Of a stretch of 64,000 nt of DNA, positions 8,167 through 16,143 are shown one piece after another (position 1 is the stretch's first letter; each line of letters begins with the position of its first letter). Origin of the DNA: Nocardia suismassiliense (GTDB lineage Bacteria > Actinomycetota > Actinomycetes > Mycobacteriales > Mycobacteriaceae); assembly GCF_900269665.1 (NCBI RefSeq), contig NZ_LT985361.1, positions 7,805,881 through 7,869,880 of the forward strand. Direction: 5' to 3'. The position numbers and the translations under genes are program-made. The notes under the pieces are model-generated. The model was not told the origin of the DNA, ran no database searches, and saw nothing but the letters and a program-made list of their open reading frames with translations.

Positions 8167-8616
8167 ATGGCGGGAACTTACTCGAACCGGACCGATCTGC
8201 TGGGAGACTTCGCTGATCTGCGGAAACTGGTCAAACAAAGCGGACCGCGCAGGTCGATCCGTCGTGAACCGCGAACGTCCGGCGGCCCGAAGAAGCAACT
8301 GACGTCGGAAGAAGCCGGCACGATCGTGGCCAGGTACGAAGCTGGCACGTCGATGGCTCAGCTGAAGGTTGAGCACCACGTGGCGAAGCGGACGGTGGCG
8401 AAGGTACTGCGTGAGGCTGGCGTGGCGATCAGGCCACGAGGCGGGCAGCGCCGACGTCTACAGGATCGGCGACCCTGTAGCGCAGCTCTCCAATCTCGCC
8501 GATGCCGTCGGCGACCTTGCTCCAGTCGACAGCGGTCGCGGCGGCAGACAGAATCGACAGCACGTTCTCCTAATCGGTTTGAGGCGCATGACCTTGGCCG
8601 TGGTGGCAGGCTTTGA
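8167..8616 (+). CDS. Small helix-turn-helix protein, possibly a recombinase fragment
   Basis: A 149-residue frame beginning MAGTYSNRTDLLGDFADLRK. Residues about 46-95 (LTSEEAGTIVARYEAG, then MAQLKVEHHVAKRTV and AKVLREAGVAIRP) have the spacing of the HTH at the C-terminus of serine recombinases or of a Tc3/HTH_23-like DNA-binding domain. The catalytic resolvase domain is absent. The last ~55 residues are Arg/Ser-rich and look like run-on translation rather than folded protein, so the true gene may have ended near 8450 before being disrupted. A frameshifted copy of the HTH part lies at 6901-7060. Start uncertain; no good ribosome-binding site. Confidence 0.4.
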   Translation: MAGTYSNRTDLLGDFADLRKLVKQSGPRRSIRREPRTSGGPKKQLTSEEAGTIVARYEAGTSMAQLKVEHHVAKRTVAKVLREAGVAIRPRGGQRRRLQDRRPCSAALQSRRCRRRPCSSRQRSRRQTESTARSPNRFEAHDLGRGGRL

Positions 8617-8656
8617 TTCGCCCACCAGCGGCCGAGATTGAGAGCGGGGTATCCCG

Positions 8657-9184
8657 ATGTCTGATGAGGACGTCCGCCGGGAGCTGGAGCGGATGCGCTC
8701 CGACCAGGCGCAAGCAATGGCGAACAGTCAGGCGGGAGCGGTAGCTCTCGAACAAAAGGCGCTAGAGGCCCGATCGAAGACCCTCGCGATGCTGATCCCG
8801 GTACTGCTTGAGGAAGTCGCGGCAGTTCCCTTGTACGAGTTCAAGCGTGAGAAGCGAATCTCGGACAGTTGGCGCGGGGGAATGCAAATTCGCCGCTGCC
8901 TGGAGGACAGAGGCGACTCGGGTTGGTGCGTCTCCACCCCTAACGGCGACGTCTACATCACCCTGATGGGCAAGGTCCTCGGCACCAACTGCGTAAATCA
9001 GTACACCGCGAAAATTGATCGGGGTGCCGGCCGTGGGCCCGGATTCATCGTTGTTCCACAGTTGCCGCAGGCTGCTACTGGTTTGACGGCTGGAGGCGTC
9101 AAACCATTGCCTCCCCGCGAGATCGCCAAGCTCGTGGAGTCTGCGTTGAGATGGCGTGAGGACTGCGTTCGAGCCGCACGGTAG
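8657..9184 (+). CDS. Hypothetical protein with N-terminal coiled coil
   Basis: A 175-residue protein not recognised. Residues 1-40 (MSDEDVRRELERMRSDQAQA and onward) are a charged, Ala/Glu-rich helix likely to form a coiled coil; a hydrophobic stretch follows (TLAMLIPVLLEEVAAVPLYEF) and then a globular part with Trp, Cys and Gly residues. No signal peptide or enzyme motif is visible. Its codon use and moderately lower GC resemble the adjoining nuclease-like gene more than the core genes. It is the last intact gene before the tRNA-like fragment and the displaced tmRNA terminator, so it lies just outside the ssrA island. Confidence 0.65.
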   Translation: MSDEDVRRELERMRSDQAQAMANSQAGAVALEQKALEARSKTLAMLIPVLLEEVAAVPLYEFKREKRISDSWRGGMQIRRCLEDRGDSGWCVSTPNGDVYITLMGKVLGTNCVNQYTAKIDRGAGRGPGFIVVPQLPQAATGLTAGGVKPLPPREIAKLVESALRWREDCVRAAR

Positions 9185-9302
9185 GCCGCACGGTAGTTGG
9201 ATGCCGAGCCGACGGATCCAATACCACACAAACCACAGGTGCCCACGATAGAAGAGGCCGCTTTAGCACGCGTACGCCGCAGGATGTCTTGGCAACGAAT
9301 CG

Positions 9303-9336
9303 TGTCGCCCTCAGCGGGATTTGAACCCACTTCTTC
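9303..9336 (-). other. tRNA-like 3' fragment (T-arm and acceptor), possible att relic
   Basis: Read leftward, GTGGG-TTCAAAT-CCCGC forms a perfect T-arm with the invariant TTC and A positions, followed by a seven-base TGAGGGC acceptor-like strand. No complementary GCCCTCA is found 60-75 bases upstream and no cloverleaf can be closed, so this is not an intact tRNA. Such fragments are left where elements integrate into tRNA 3' ends. The rest of the 413-bp gap 9185-9597 shows no convincing gene. Confidence 0.35.
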
Positions 9337-9562
9337 GCGATAGGGGCCATTCACTTGCCCCAAACCGCAGGCCGACCCGGGCGCGAACTGTGGCCACCGC
9401 AGCTGTTCCCAGTGACTGAACTACAAGGCACAGGAGTTGCAGCACGAAACGACCTCGACAATGTCGCGGAGCGCATGGGCGATGGGCTGCGCGCCAATGC
9501 CGCACGGTGTGGGCAAAATGTGCGCGCGCCACCGAATCTCTGAGTCGTCGGGGCATTAAAAA

Positions 9563-9593
9563 TGCCCCTCACCTGCAATGCAAGTGAGGGGCA
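9563..9593 (-). terminator. ssrA terminator (displaced): Rho-independent terminator, probably the original ssrA terminator
   Basis: Arms TGCCCCTCAC (9563-9572) and GTGAGGGGCA (9584-9593) form a perfect 10-bp stem. On the minus strand it is followed by TTTTTAATG, a proper U-tract. It lies four bases beyond the partial copy of the tmRNA 3' end at 9598-9620, exactly where the tmRNA terminator would sit if the island were removed. Confidence 0.75.
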
Positions 9594-9597
9594 AACA

Positions 9598-9620
9598 GTG
9601 GAGCTGCCGGGAATCGAACC
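9598..9620. repeat. Distal attachment-site copy of the tmRNA 3' end
   Basis: These 23 bases are identical to 16997-17019, the last T-arm and acceptor bases of the tmRNA gene. Beyond 9620 the match stops (GATCCGG here against CGGGTCC in the gene). This is the signature of site-specific integration into the ssrA 3' end: the intact gene stays at one end and a short duplicate marks the other. Confidence 0.85.
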
Positions 9621-9671
9621 GATCCGGACCAGTGGTCAGACTCACCAAGCGTGCCGATGCCGCGCAGGTGC

Positions 9672-10005
9672 CTATTCCGGCGCAGCCGCAGTCTGCTCGA
9701 TCCACTCGACATAGCTGTCGATACACCACTCGACCGGAGTCGCGGTCACCTCTGGGCAATCCCATGGATGCAGTTCTGCCACCCGTGCCGCGAGGCGGTC
9801 GCGCACAGCAGCAGCGGTTCGCAGAGTGACCCGCCATTCCTTGCCCTCGCCGAGCTCCCCCAGATGCCAGAACACCGACGCCGCAGGACCGCTGATCTCA
9901 GCTCCGGCCGCGAGCCGGTCAGCGACGACGGCCCCTCGCAATGGCTCGCGCATCGTCCTCGGTCGGAGTCGTCGACGTAACTGCCCACACCCTCGCCACA
10001 GTCAT
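9672..10005 (-). pseudogene. CutA1-like divalent ion tolerance protein, frameshifted
   Basis: From ATG at 10005 the frame reads MTVARVWAVTSTTPTEDDAR then stops; a second frame continues VVADRLAAGAEISG ... ELHPWDCPEVTATPVEW to a stop at 9672. Joined, they give a normal ~110-residue CutA1 trimer-fold protein with the conserved A.LV...LAA and ELHPYE.PEI-like signatures. The break is explained by one extra G in a GGGG run near 9930, so either decay or a sequencing error. It is the first gene inside the distal island end, next to two more damaged genes, which favours real decay. Confidence 0.65.
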
Positions 10006-10020
10006 GCCGCCCACACTATG

Positions 10021-10562
10021 CCGATTCTCAAGCCGACTTCTACGACGGACCTTTACGTAGACCTGGCACTACCACAGCGGCGAGCACAGCCGTTCGTGGT
10101 GCCCTGCATCTGCGCGCGGCGATCCTGGCCGCACGAACGAGCGATACCTCGCCGACGCCCACCTCGATGCAGCAGCGGACCTGGCCGCGCCCAGGCAAGA
10201 ACGGGCCAACTTCTACGGGACCTAGTTCAGCGCGCGGCGTACGTCGATATCCACCGCATCGCCGTACCCGTCGAATTGTCCGACGGCACAACCGCGGTAA
10301 GCCGCGCGATTGATATCCGCCTGCCCGCGGGCACCGCTCCCAGTCGCTGCGGACACTACTGGATCGACATCTCGCGAGCCTGGTTGCTGCACGGCGACAG
10401 ACAGCGCGCTCTCGATGCGCTTCAGCCGCGCGCCGAATCGCTCCACAGCTCACCCGATATCACCCGCAGGTGCACGAAACGGTCCGTACGCTCGCGGCAC
10501 GCGATGTCCGATCCACAAGCAGCCTGGCCGGTTTCGCCGCATGGTGCGGAGTCCGCGACTGA
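10021..10562 (+). pseudogene. Decayed C-terminal part of an XRE-type regulator
   Basis: Successive frames give ARTSDTRYLADAHLDAAADL-like text, then AAYVDIHRIAVPVELSDGT and HYWIDISRAWLLHGDRQRAL, then LTRYHPQVHETVRTLAARDV ending with FAAWCGVRD and a stop at 10560-10562. This matches the TPR-like C-terminus of the Streptomyces/Nocardia XRE regulators that sit directly upstream of a small flavoprotein gene. No HTH domain or start is left and at least two frame changes are needed, so it is a remnant. The neighbouring flavoprotein is likewise broken. Confidence 0.6.
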
Positions 10563-10566
10563 CACG

Positions 10567-11126
10567 ATGGAAACCATGAACGAGCACGGCAGCCCCGTCC
10601 TGTACGCCATCCCCTGCGGCCCGCGACATCAGCAAATTGGTGGACCTGACCCACGCCGACGGCTGGGACGTCTGCGTGATCGCGTCACCGAACGGCCGCC
10701 AGGTCATCGACACCGACGCGCTCGCGCTCAAGACCGGCCACACGGTACGCAGCCAGTAAAAGGAACCGGACGCCCCCGGTGTACTTCCGCCGGCCGACGC
10801 GATGATCGTCGTGCCGGCCACCTGTAACTGCTGGCGAAGTGGGCGGCAGGCATCTCCGATAGCTTGCCGCTCGGGCTGTTGGTCAAAGCAGTCGGCAAGG
10901 GCTGCCCGTTGTGGCAATGCCCTTCTCCAACTGGGCACAGATCAGCTTTCCTGCAGTCCAGGACGCGATGTGCAAGCTCTCCGACTGGGGTGTAATCGTG
11001 CTGGTCGGTGACGACGTCTACAAGCAGCACGAACCGGGGACCGGCGAGAATTACATTCACCTGTTCCCGTGGGACAAGGCATGGCAAGCGCTACTCGCTC
11101 ACCCGTTACGCACGGGACCGAGCTAG
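10567..11126 (+). pseudogene. Decayed flavoprotein (phosphopantothenoylcysteine decarboxylase-like)
   Basis: Starting at ATG 10567 or 10576 the pieces read SPVLYAIPCG, then ISKLVDLTHADGWDVCVIAS, an in-frame TAA at 10757-10759, then PPADAMIVVPATCN, then MAMPFSNWAQISFPAVQ and HLFPWDKAWQALL to the stop at 11126. Together they reconstruct a ~180-residue flavoprotein of the HFCD/PPC-decarboxylase fold (the PA-ATCN flavin-binding motif is visible). At least two frameshifts and one stop codon show that it is inactive. It pairs with the regulator relic just upstream, as intact homologues do in other actinobacteria. Confidence 0.7.
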
Positions 11127-11351
11127 CCGCTGACTGCTGCTGGCCACTTCTTGCATCGAACTGCCGGGCTGTTGAAGCTCGACGCCAGCAGTCTGCCTGA
11201 ACTGGTTGCGTGCCCTCTGGACAATCTCGTACGGCCACCGCAGCCAGGCTGCCTACCGCACAATGAGTGCAGGCATCCTCGTCGGACCAGTACAGCCGAG
11301 GGTGGTCGACCGCAGTTCCTGTACGAACAATTGCCGAGCCGGAGCTTTCGT

Positions 11352-12572
11352 GTGACGACACTTGCCAATGTTTACTACGCCCTCTTAGGCGCGATTTTCG
11401 GGGTTCTTCTTGGCATTCTTCCCCGTTGGCGTGCAAGCCTCCTCAAATGGAGGGTCTCAATTAAAGTAAGAAAGCGTCAAGCCCTGACGACATCGGGAGC
11501 AGTTAATCGCTGGCTCATTCATTACTACGATCGACATGGCCTCTCGTTATTCGTCAGCGAAATAAACGGAAATACCAAATACGTACCAGTGCTTTATGAT
11601 CCACGGCTCATTTTTACGCGAATACTAGATCTAAAAATGGATTGGCCGCTGAAGGTGGAGCCTCAACGACCGATTCCATTTCGCATCGATCACAAATTGC
11701 TAAATAGACGCCGCGAAATGGGGGCCGTACTCTTTCAATCGTGGCGCAAATCAATGCATCTGGATCGAATAGAATTCGCGCATCCCCCGGAGATATCTAT
11801 CCGACCCTGCGAATACTTCGAGATAGCCACTACACTTCTCGGACTCGAAGAGGAGACGTATCTCTGTACGAAATGGAGTTCGCGCTGGCGCAGATGGCGA
11901 CGACCGAAAGCACCACTCAGAGATACACATCGACAAACACTTCCACTTGAGGGACACAGGCAACCGCTTCCGCTATCCGTCGGAAGCAACACGGTGCTCG
12001 TGATAAAAATCGGCGGCGACTATCAAGTTGCAATACAAACACGCGCAGAAACCGTAATCACCTCGCCAAACAGCAAGGCCGTGATACCCAATTTCGGATT
12101 CGAGCCCAATGAATTTGCAGGCGGAAAAAGCTCCTATGGCATCGTATTCTACAACTTCGTTAGAGAATACCTTGAAGAATTATTTGACTACGAGGAGATC
12201 ATTGGCCGCAGCAGGTGGGCTCAATCGCCCGATTGGTTCCTGAGACTTCCAGAAGCCAGGACGCTACTCACTGCCGTCAGCAACAGGAAGTTTACTCTCG
12301 CGTATCTTGGAACCGGAATCGAATGCCTCAGCGGGACAGCTACCATAGCTCTACTAGCTATAGTTGAAGATGACAACGTAATCGAGGAATTGATGCAGCA
12401 ACTAACACCGAACTATGAAGTCGCTGCGCCGTCGACTACCCAGGCTCCTGTTGAATTCATAAGCATCAATGACTCCCGGCTGGCGATCTGGCACGAGCAA
12501 GGAAAGTATCAAGCCAGCACCGACTTCGCATTAGCACTGGCGCTCAAATATCTACGGCAATTGACTCCCTAA
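11352..12572 (+). CDS. Unknown protein with N-terminal membrane segment (island core)
   Basis: A 406-residue protein from GTG 11352, chosen because GGAG lies seven bases upstream and the frame further upstream is unlike protein. Residues 5-25 (NVYYALLGAIFGVLLGILP) form one transmembrane segment followed by a basic stretch, so most of the protein should be cytoplasmic. The C-terminal half contains FVREYLEEL, which recalls the REXXEE helix of Nudix proteins, and LAYLGTGIECLSGTATIALL; these resemble the Nudix-like domain seen in some actinobacterial regulators, but I cannot assign a function. The gene is clearly AT-richer than the flanks and converges on the formyltransferase operon with a 5-bp gap. 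Confidence 0.7.
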   Translation: MTTLANVYYALLGAIFGVLLGILPRWRASLLKWRVSIKVRKRQALTTSGAVNRWLIHYYDRHGLSLFVSEINGNTKYVPVLYDPRLIFTRILDLKMDWPLKVEPQRPIPFRIDHKLLNRRREMGAVLFQSWRKSMHLDRIEFAHPPEISIRPCEYFEIATTLLGLEEETYLCTKWSSRWRRWRRPKAPLRDTHRQTLPLEGHRQPLPLSVGSNTVLVIKIGGDYQVAIQTRAETVITSPNSKAVIPNFGFEPNEFAGGKSSYGIVFYNFVREYLEELFDYEEIIGRSRWAQSPDWFLRLPEARTLLTAVSNRKFTLAYLGTGIECLSGTATIALLAIVEDDNVIEELMQQLTPNYEVAAPSTTQAPVEFISINDSRLAIWHEQGKYQASTDFALALALKYLRQLTP

Positions 12573-12577
12573 TCTAT

Positions 12578-13234
12578 TCAACAAGATCCAGGACCAGAGT
12601 TCTGCGTATACGGCCGAACCCAACCAAGCCGATCACCAAGAAAGCGGTCATCCGAAAGATAGTAGGTTTTCGCGAAGGACTCATCCTGCGGTTGAGCCGC
12701 GATAGAGTCTATCTTAGGCAAGGTATCAGAAATTAAGAGAGCCGCGTACTTTCTCGAGCGAATCCATACATCACGGACTTCATCCACGGCAGGCCAGATT
12801 GGAAACAATACTTGAGAAACGATCGGTCCGGAATCCACCCTCTCTATAACTTCGTGTATTGTTACACCGTGCACACTTTCACGATTCTTCAATGCCCAGT
12901 TCACGGGACGCATTCCACGGTAGCTGGGGAGCCTGCCAAGGTGGCAGTTCAGCACTCTTCCACTCTCTAACAGCAGGCTACCTCCGATGACCCGGTCATA
13001 CTGCATGCTCAACACGAGGTCAAATTCTCCCCAAAGCAGCTCACGCCAATCGCCAGACCGACAAAGCTCGATATCAGGCCAGCGATCTGCGACGTGATCA
13101 GAGAACCTAATGTCCCAGTCGGGTTCGATCTCATTAACTACTACCTTAGAGACGGACCAACCGTCTATTTGACTCGCAATTTCACAAGCATGGAGGGCGA
13201 TTGCCCCCTTACCTAATATCGCCACTCGTTTCAT
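12578..13234 (-). CDS. Formyltransferase family protein (sugar N-formyltransferase-like)
   Basis: A 218-residue member of the N10-formyl-THF-dependent formyltransferase superfamily. The catalytic triad is in place: N96 and H98 in LNCHLGRLPSYRG and D134 in ERVDSGP. It lacks the C-terminal OB domain of methionyl-tRNA formyltransferase and is shorter than most sugar N-formyltransferases, so it may be a compact version. It would transfer a formyl group to a primary amine. It is the last gene of a leftward set with a DegT aminotransferase, which could supply an amino sugar substrate; that link is inferred from context. AT-rich, unlike the core genome. Confidence 0.85.
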   Translation of the reverse strand: MKRVAILGKGAIALHACEIASQIDGWSVSKVVVNEIEPDWDIRFSDHVADRWPDIELCRSGDWRELLWGEFDLVLSMQYDRVIGGSLLLESGRVLNCHLGRLPSYRGMRPVNWALKNRESVHGVTIHEVIERVDSGPIVSQVLFPIWPAVDEVRDVWIRSRKYAALLISDTLPKIDSIAAQPQDESFAKTYYLSDDRFLGDRLGWVRPYTQNSGPGSC

Positions 13235-13279
13235 AACAAGACCTAGTCCGATCTACAGTCGGCCACTGAGAGCCATTAG

Positions 13280-13846
13280 TCATGGATGGTGCGACGATGC
13301 GGAAATTGCAAGGTAATAGGTAATCGCCAGAAGGCAAGGGCCATCCTTTATCTTTCCAGTCCGAACCAGTTCAGAAAGCTCACTGACTGGGATCCATTTA
13401 ATCTCGCTGGCCTCGCTGATATCCGTTGGATCACCTATCAGATCTGCCGTTTCTATAAGGTAAAGCGAGAACCGCATATTGCTCATGCCGCTCTGCGCAT
13501 AATAGACGCTGAGTAGTTGCGGGGTTTTCGAGCGCCATCCCGTTTCTTCTTCTACCTCACGACATACGGCCTCTTCGGACGATTCCCCAAGATCGACCCA
13601 GCCAGCAGGAACCTCCCAGCCCCACGCATTGGTTATGAAACGGTGCCGCCACATCATAAGCAATTTGCCGTTTTGGATGACTAGCGCATAAACTGACTCA
13701 CGCGGATACCGAAGAACATGATGCTCGAAGCGGTGCCCATCTGGAGTCTCCACGTCATCCAGCCAAAGCTCTACCCATTCACTCTTGTAAATATTGCGTT
13801 GGCCGTGCACTCGCCAGATCTCCGATTCATACTCACCAGAACACAT
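13280..13846 (-). CDS. Nudix hydrolase, ADP-ribose pyrophosphatase-like
   Basis: A 188-residue Nudix protein with a complete Nudix box (GWVDLGE ... REVEEETGW) preceded by the EVPAGWVDLGE signature seen in ADP-ribose / nucleotide-sugar pyrophosphatases of the NudF/NUDT5 group. Such enzymes split NDP-sugars into sugar phosphate and NMP. The ATG at 13846 was taken because AAAGG sits nine bases upstream; a TTG two codons earlier is possible. It lies between the DegT aminotransferase (168 bp upstream) and the formyltransferase (45 bp downstream), so within the island operon it might act on a sugar nucleotide intermediate (inference). Confidence 0.88.
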   Translation of the reverse strand: MCSGEYESEIWRVHGQRNIYKSEWVELWLDDVETPDGHRFEHHVLRYPRESVYALVIQNGKLLMMWRHRFITNAWGWEVPAGWVDLGESSEEAVCREVEEETGWRSKTPQLLSVYYAQSGMSNMRFSLYLIETADLIGDPTDISEASEIKWIPVSELSELVRTGKIKDGPCLLAITYYLAISASSHHP

Positions 13847-14014
13847 ATTCAACTACCTTTCTTGAACTAGAAGAATTCGCCGTTGATAAATTGAAGAGGA
13901 GGACTTTGATTTATCCACGGACTAACAAACTGCGACACAGAATCAAGTATGAGCAGGTGGCATCAGTATGTCAATGCAGCCCCAGCAGTGAAATCACTGA
14001 TATTTTGGGAGCGC

Positions 14015-15163
14015 TCACCAAACAAATGAATGCCGACCTTCAACCCGATGCAATGCTGCACAGACTAATTCAATCTCGCGGCTGGCCAGCAGGGGTGAGA
14101 TCGGGAGCGAAAGTATGGATTTGGCCGCATCCTCAATGACGGGCAACCGAGCACCATACATGCTATATGCGGGCTGCAGATGACAGGGCGTTGGATAGTG
14201 TATTGCCCAACCGATTTTGCAATGGTTTAGAGATTCAATAACAGCCCGGCGATCAACAGTTCTTATTATTGCAATATGATAAACTGGCGCCGAACCATCG
14301 TGGATATCCAGTAAACGACATGTGTCAGGAAGCATCTCCCTGTAATCGGCCATCACACGTGACCGCATGAAATTGTCCTGGTCTAATATTCGCAACTTAA
14401 CGTTTAGCACCGCTGCCTGCAGCGAATCTAGGCGACTATTGCAACCGCGATGAGAATGAAAACTCCGATCGGAATCTGTTCGGCCGTGATGAGCTAAAGA
14501 TCTCACCCGATCGATCAATCTGAGATCATTCGAAACAACCGCGCCTGCATCACCGAGTGCACCGAGATTCTTCGCTGGATAAAAGCTGAACGCAGCAGCA
14601 TCACCAACGCTACCGGATCTGCGCTCGAACAGCGAAGCTCCATGCGCCTGAGCCGCGTCTTCAATAACTGCTATTCCGAGCCGGTGCGCTATTCTGACAA
14701 TTTCGAAAAAATCCACCATCTGCCCATAAAGATGCACGAGGACGATAGCCGCTGTAGAGGCGTTTATTGCGTCCTCTACAAGAGCCGCGTCCATAAGCAA
14801 AGTATCGTGCCGCACATCGATAAAACGTGGTCGCGCACCTACACTACATATGGCCTCGACTGTCGCAATAAAAGTGTTTGCCGGGACGATAACCTCATCG
14901 CCAGCTCCTATCCCCATTGCCATAAATATAAGCTGTAAGGCGTCGGTTCCGCTCGCCACTCCGACGCATCCTTCTACCCTGCAGTACCGTGCAAACTCGC
15001 TCTCAAACTCGGCGACTTCTGGACCATCGATAAATTGCCCATGCATCCAGATTAGGCGCCACGACCGTTCGATATCGCTACGCACGCGTGCGTTCAACTT
15101 CACCATATCAACAAACGGAACGACGAGTTGGGCTGACTCCTGCAGCAGCTCGAAATCACTCAT
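14015..15163 (-). CDS. DegT/DnrJ/EryC1/StrS family aminotransferase
   Basis: A 382-residue sugar aminotransferase. The PLP lysine is K198 in SFYPAKNLGALGDAG; ASGTDALQL (70-78), VIVPANTFIATV (91-102) and IEDAAQAHGA (167-176) are the family's cofactor and substrate motifs. These enzymes transaminate keto-sugars, usually nucleotide-linked, in antibiotic, O-antigen and kanosamine routes. Its ATG overlaps the stop of the upstream Gfo/Idh gene by four bases (ATGA), so the two are translationally coupled and probably act in sequence: oxidation of a hydroxyl, then amination. By analogy with WlbA/WlbC-type or NtdC/NtdA-type pairs, the amine would be at C3; this is inference. Confidence 0.92.
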   Translation of the reverse strand: MSDFELLQESAQLVVPFVDMVKLNARVRSDIERSWRLIWMHGQFIDGPEVAEFESEFARYCRVEGCVGVASGTDALQLIFMAMGIGAGDEVIVPANTFIATVEAICSVGARPRFIDVRHDTLLMDAALVEDAINASTAAIVLVHLYGQMVDFFEIVRIAHRLGIAVIEDAAQAHGASLFERRSGSVGDAAAFSFYPAKNLGALGDAGAVVSNDLRLIDRVRSLAHHGRTDSDRSFHSHRGCNSRLDSLQAAVLNVKLRILDQDNFMRSRVMADYREMLPDTCRLLDIHDGSAPVYHIAIIRTVDRRAVIESLNHCKIGWAIHYPTPCHLQPAYSMYGARLPVIEDAAKSILSLPISPLLASREIELVCAALHRVEGRHSFVW

Positions 15164-16143
15164 CGGGACACCTCGTCCAAGTACACTTCGTGGCCACTAC
15201 GGTTGGAGATATCCAACCCAGCGAGAACTTGCACAGTAGCGAGCCCATCGATTGCGGGTGTCTCGGATTGTCGACCTGTCCGGATACATTCAACAAAGTG
15301 TCGATCTTGCTCCGATAGCGGATCGCCTGAGTACGGGCCTATCCGGTCCAGCCCATCTTCCGTTTTATCAAACCCGAATCGGGAATATCGGTACAGCCGA
15401 AGTGTTTCCGTTGGTGACACATAGTCACATAAAGCCATACCGCGGTCGCCGATAACACATACTCGGCGGATCTTGACTGGAGACATCCAGCTGACATATA
15501 CAGCCGCAACGGAATCAGACTTTCTAAACCTCATCGTTAGCTTTGCTTCATCAGAGTGCCCTGTTCGGACATGGCTATACCCTTGCGCCGAGACAGCGTA
15601 GGGCATCTCTCCTAGAAGGTACCCAATTATCGCGATATCGTGTGGAGCCAAGTCCCAAACAACGTCTACCGAATTTTGGTATCGACCTAATGCGAGTCGA
15701 TCTGAACGTATCGCTAAAATATTACCAAGCCGACCTTCTTCGATTACCGCCTTCAAACGACGGGTTGCCCAATGGTATTGGAATGTGTGAGCAACCGCGA
15801 GTAGCAATTCGCGCTTCTTGGCCATTCCGACAAGCTCTTCAGCATCCCTGATAGATGTTGTGAATGGCTTCTCAACAAGAACATGCTTGCCCGCGTACAA
15901 GGCCTGCCTAGCAATATCGGCATGGAAGAGAGGTGGCGACGACACAACAACTGCATCAATACCATCGATTATGTTTCCAAGGTTGTCTGCGAGCGAGAAC
16001 GCAGGGTGGCAGGCGCCAGCCACAATCAATCGAGTTGGATTATTGTCCACAATCGTGACCTCTACATTGGGCACATGGCTTAATGCCCTAACGTGGCGAG
16101 AACCCCAGTATCCGTATCCAACGACCGCTACTCGTAGATTCAC
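15160..16143 (-). CDS. Gfo/Idh/MocA family oxidoreductase
   Basis: A 327-residue NAD(P)-dependent sugar dehydrogenase. The Rossmann motif is VVGYGYWGSRHV (7-18) and the catalytic-lysine motif EKP is at 91-93; VVWDLAPHDIAI supplies the conserved Asp-x3-His pair. Length and motif order are typical of inositol/glucose dehydrogenases and of 3-dehydrogenases of sugar nucleotides. The GTG start at 16143 is 12 bases after a GGGAG stretch. It is the first recognisable gene of the leftward island operon and is coupled to the DegT aminotransferase. No NDP-sugar 4,6-dehydratase is present, which fits direct oxidation at C3 by this enzyme rather than a 4-keto route. Confidence 0.92.
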   Translation of the reverse strand: MNLRVAVVGYGYWGSRHVRALSHVPNVEVTIVDNNPTRLIVAGACHPAFSLADNLGNIIDGIDAVVVSSPPLFHADIARQALYAGKHVLVEKPFTTSIRDAEELVGMAKKRELLLAVAHTFQYHWATRRLKAVIEEGRLGNILAIRSDRLALGRYQNSVDVVWDLAPHDIAIIGYLLGEMPYAVSAQGYSHVRTGHSDEAKLTMRFRKSDSVAAVYVSWMSPVKIRRVCVIGDRGMALCDYVSPTETLRLYRYSRFGFDKTEDGLDRIGPYSGDPLSEQDRHFVECIRTGRQSETPAIDGLATVQVLAGLDISNRSGHEVYLDEVSR

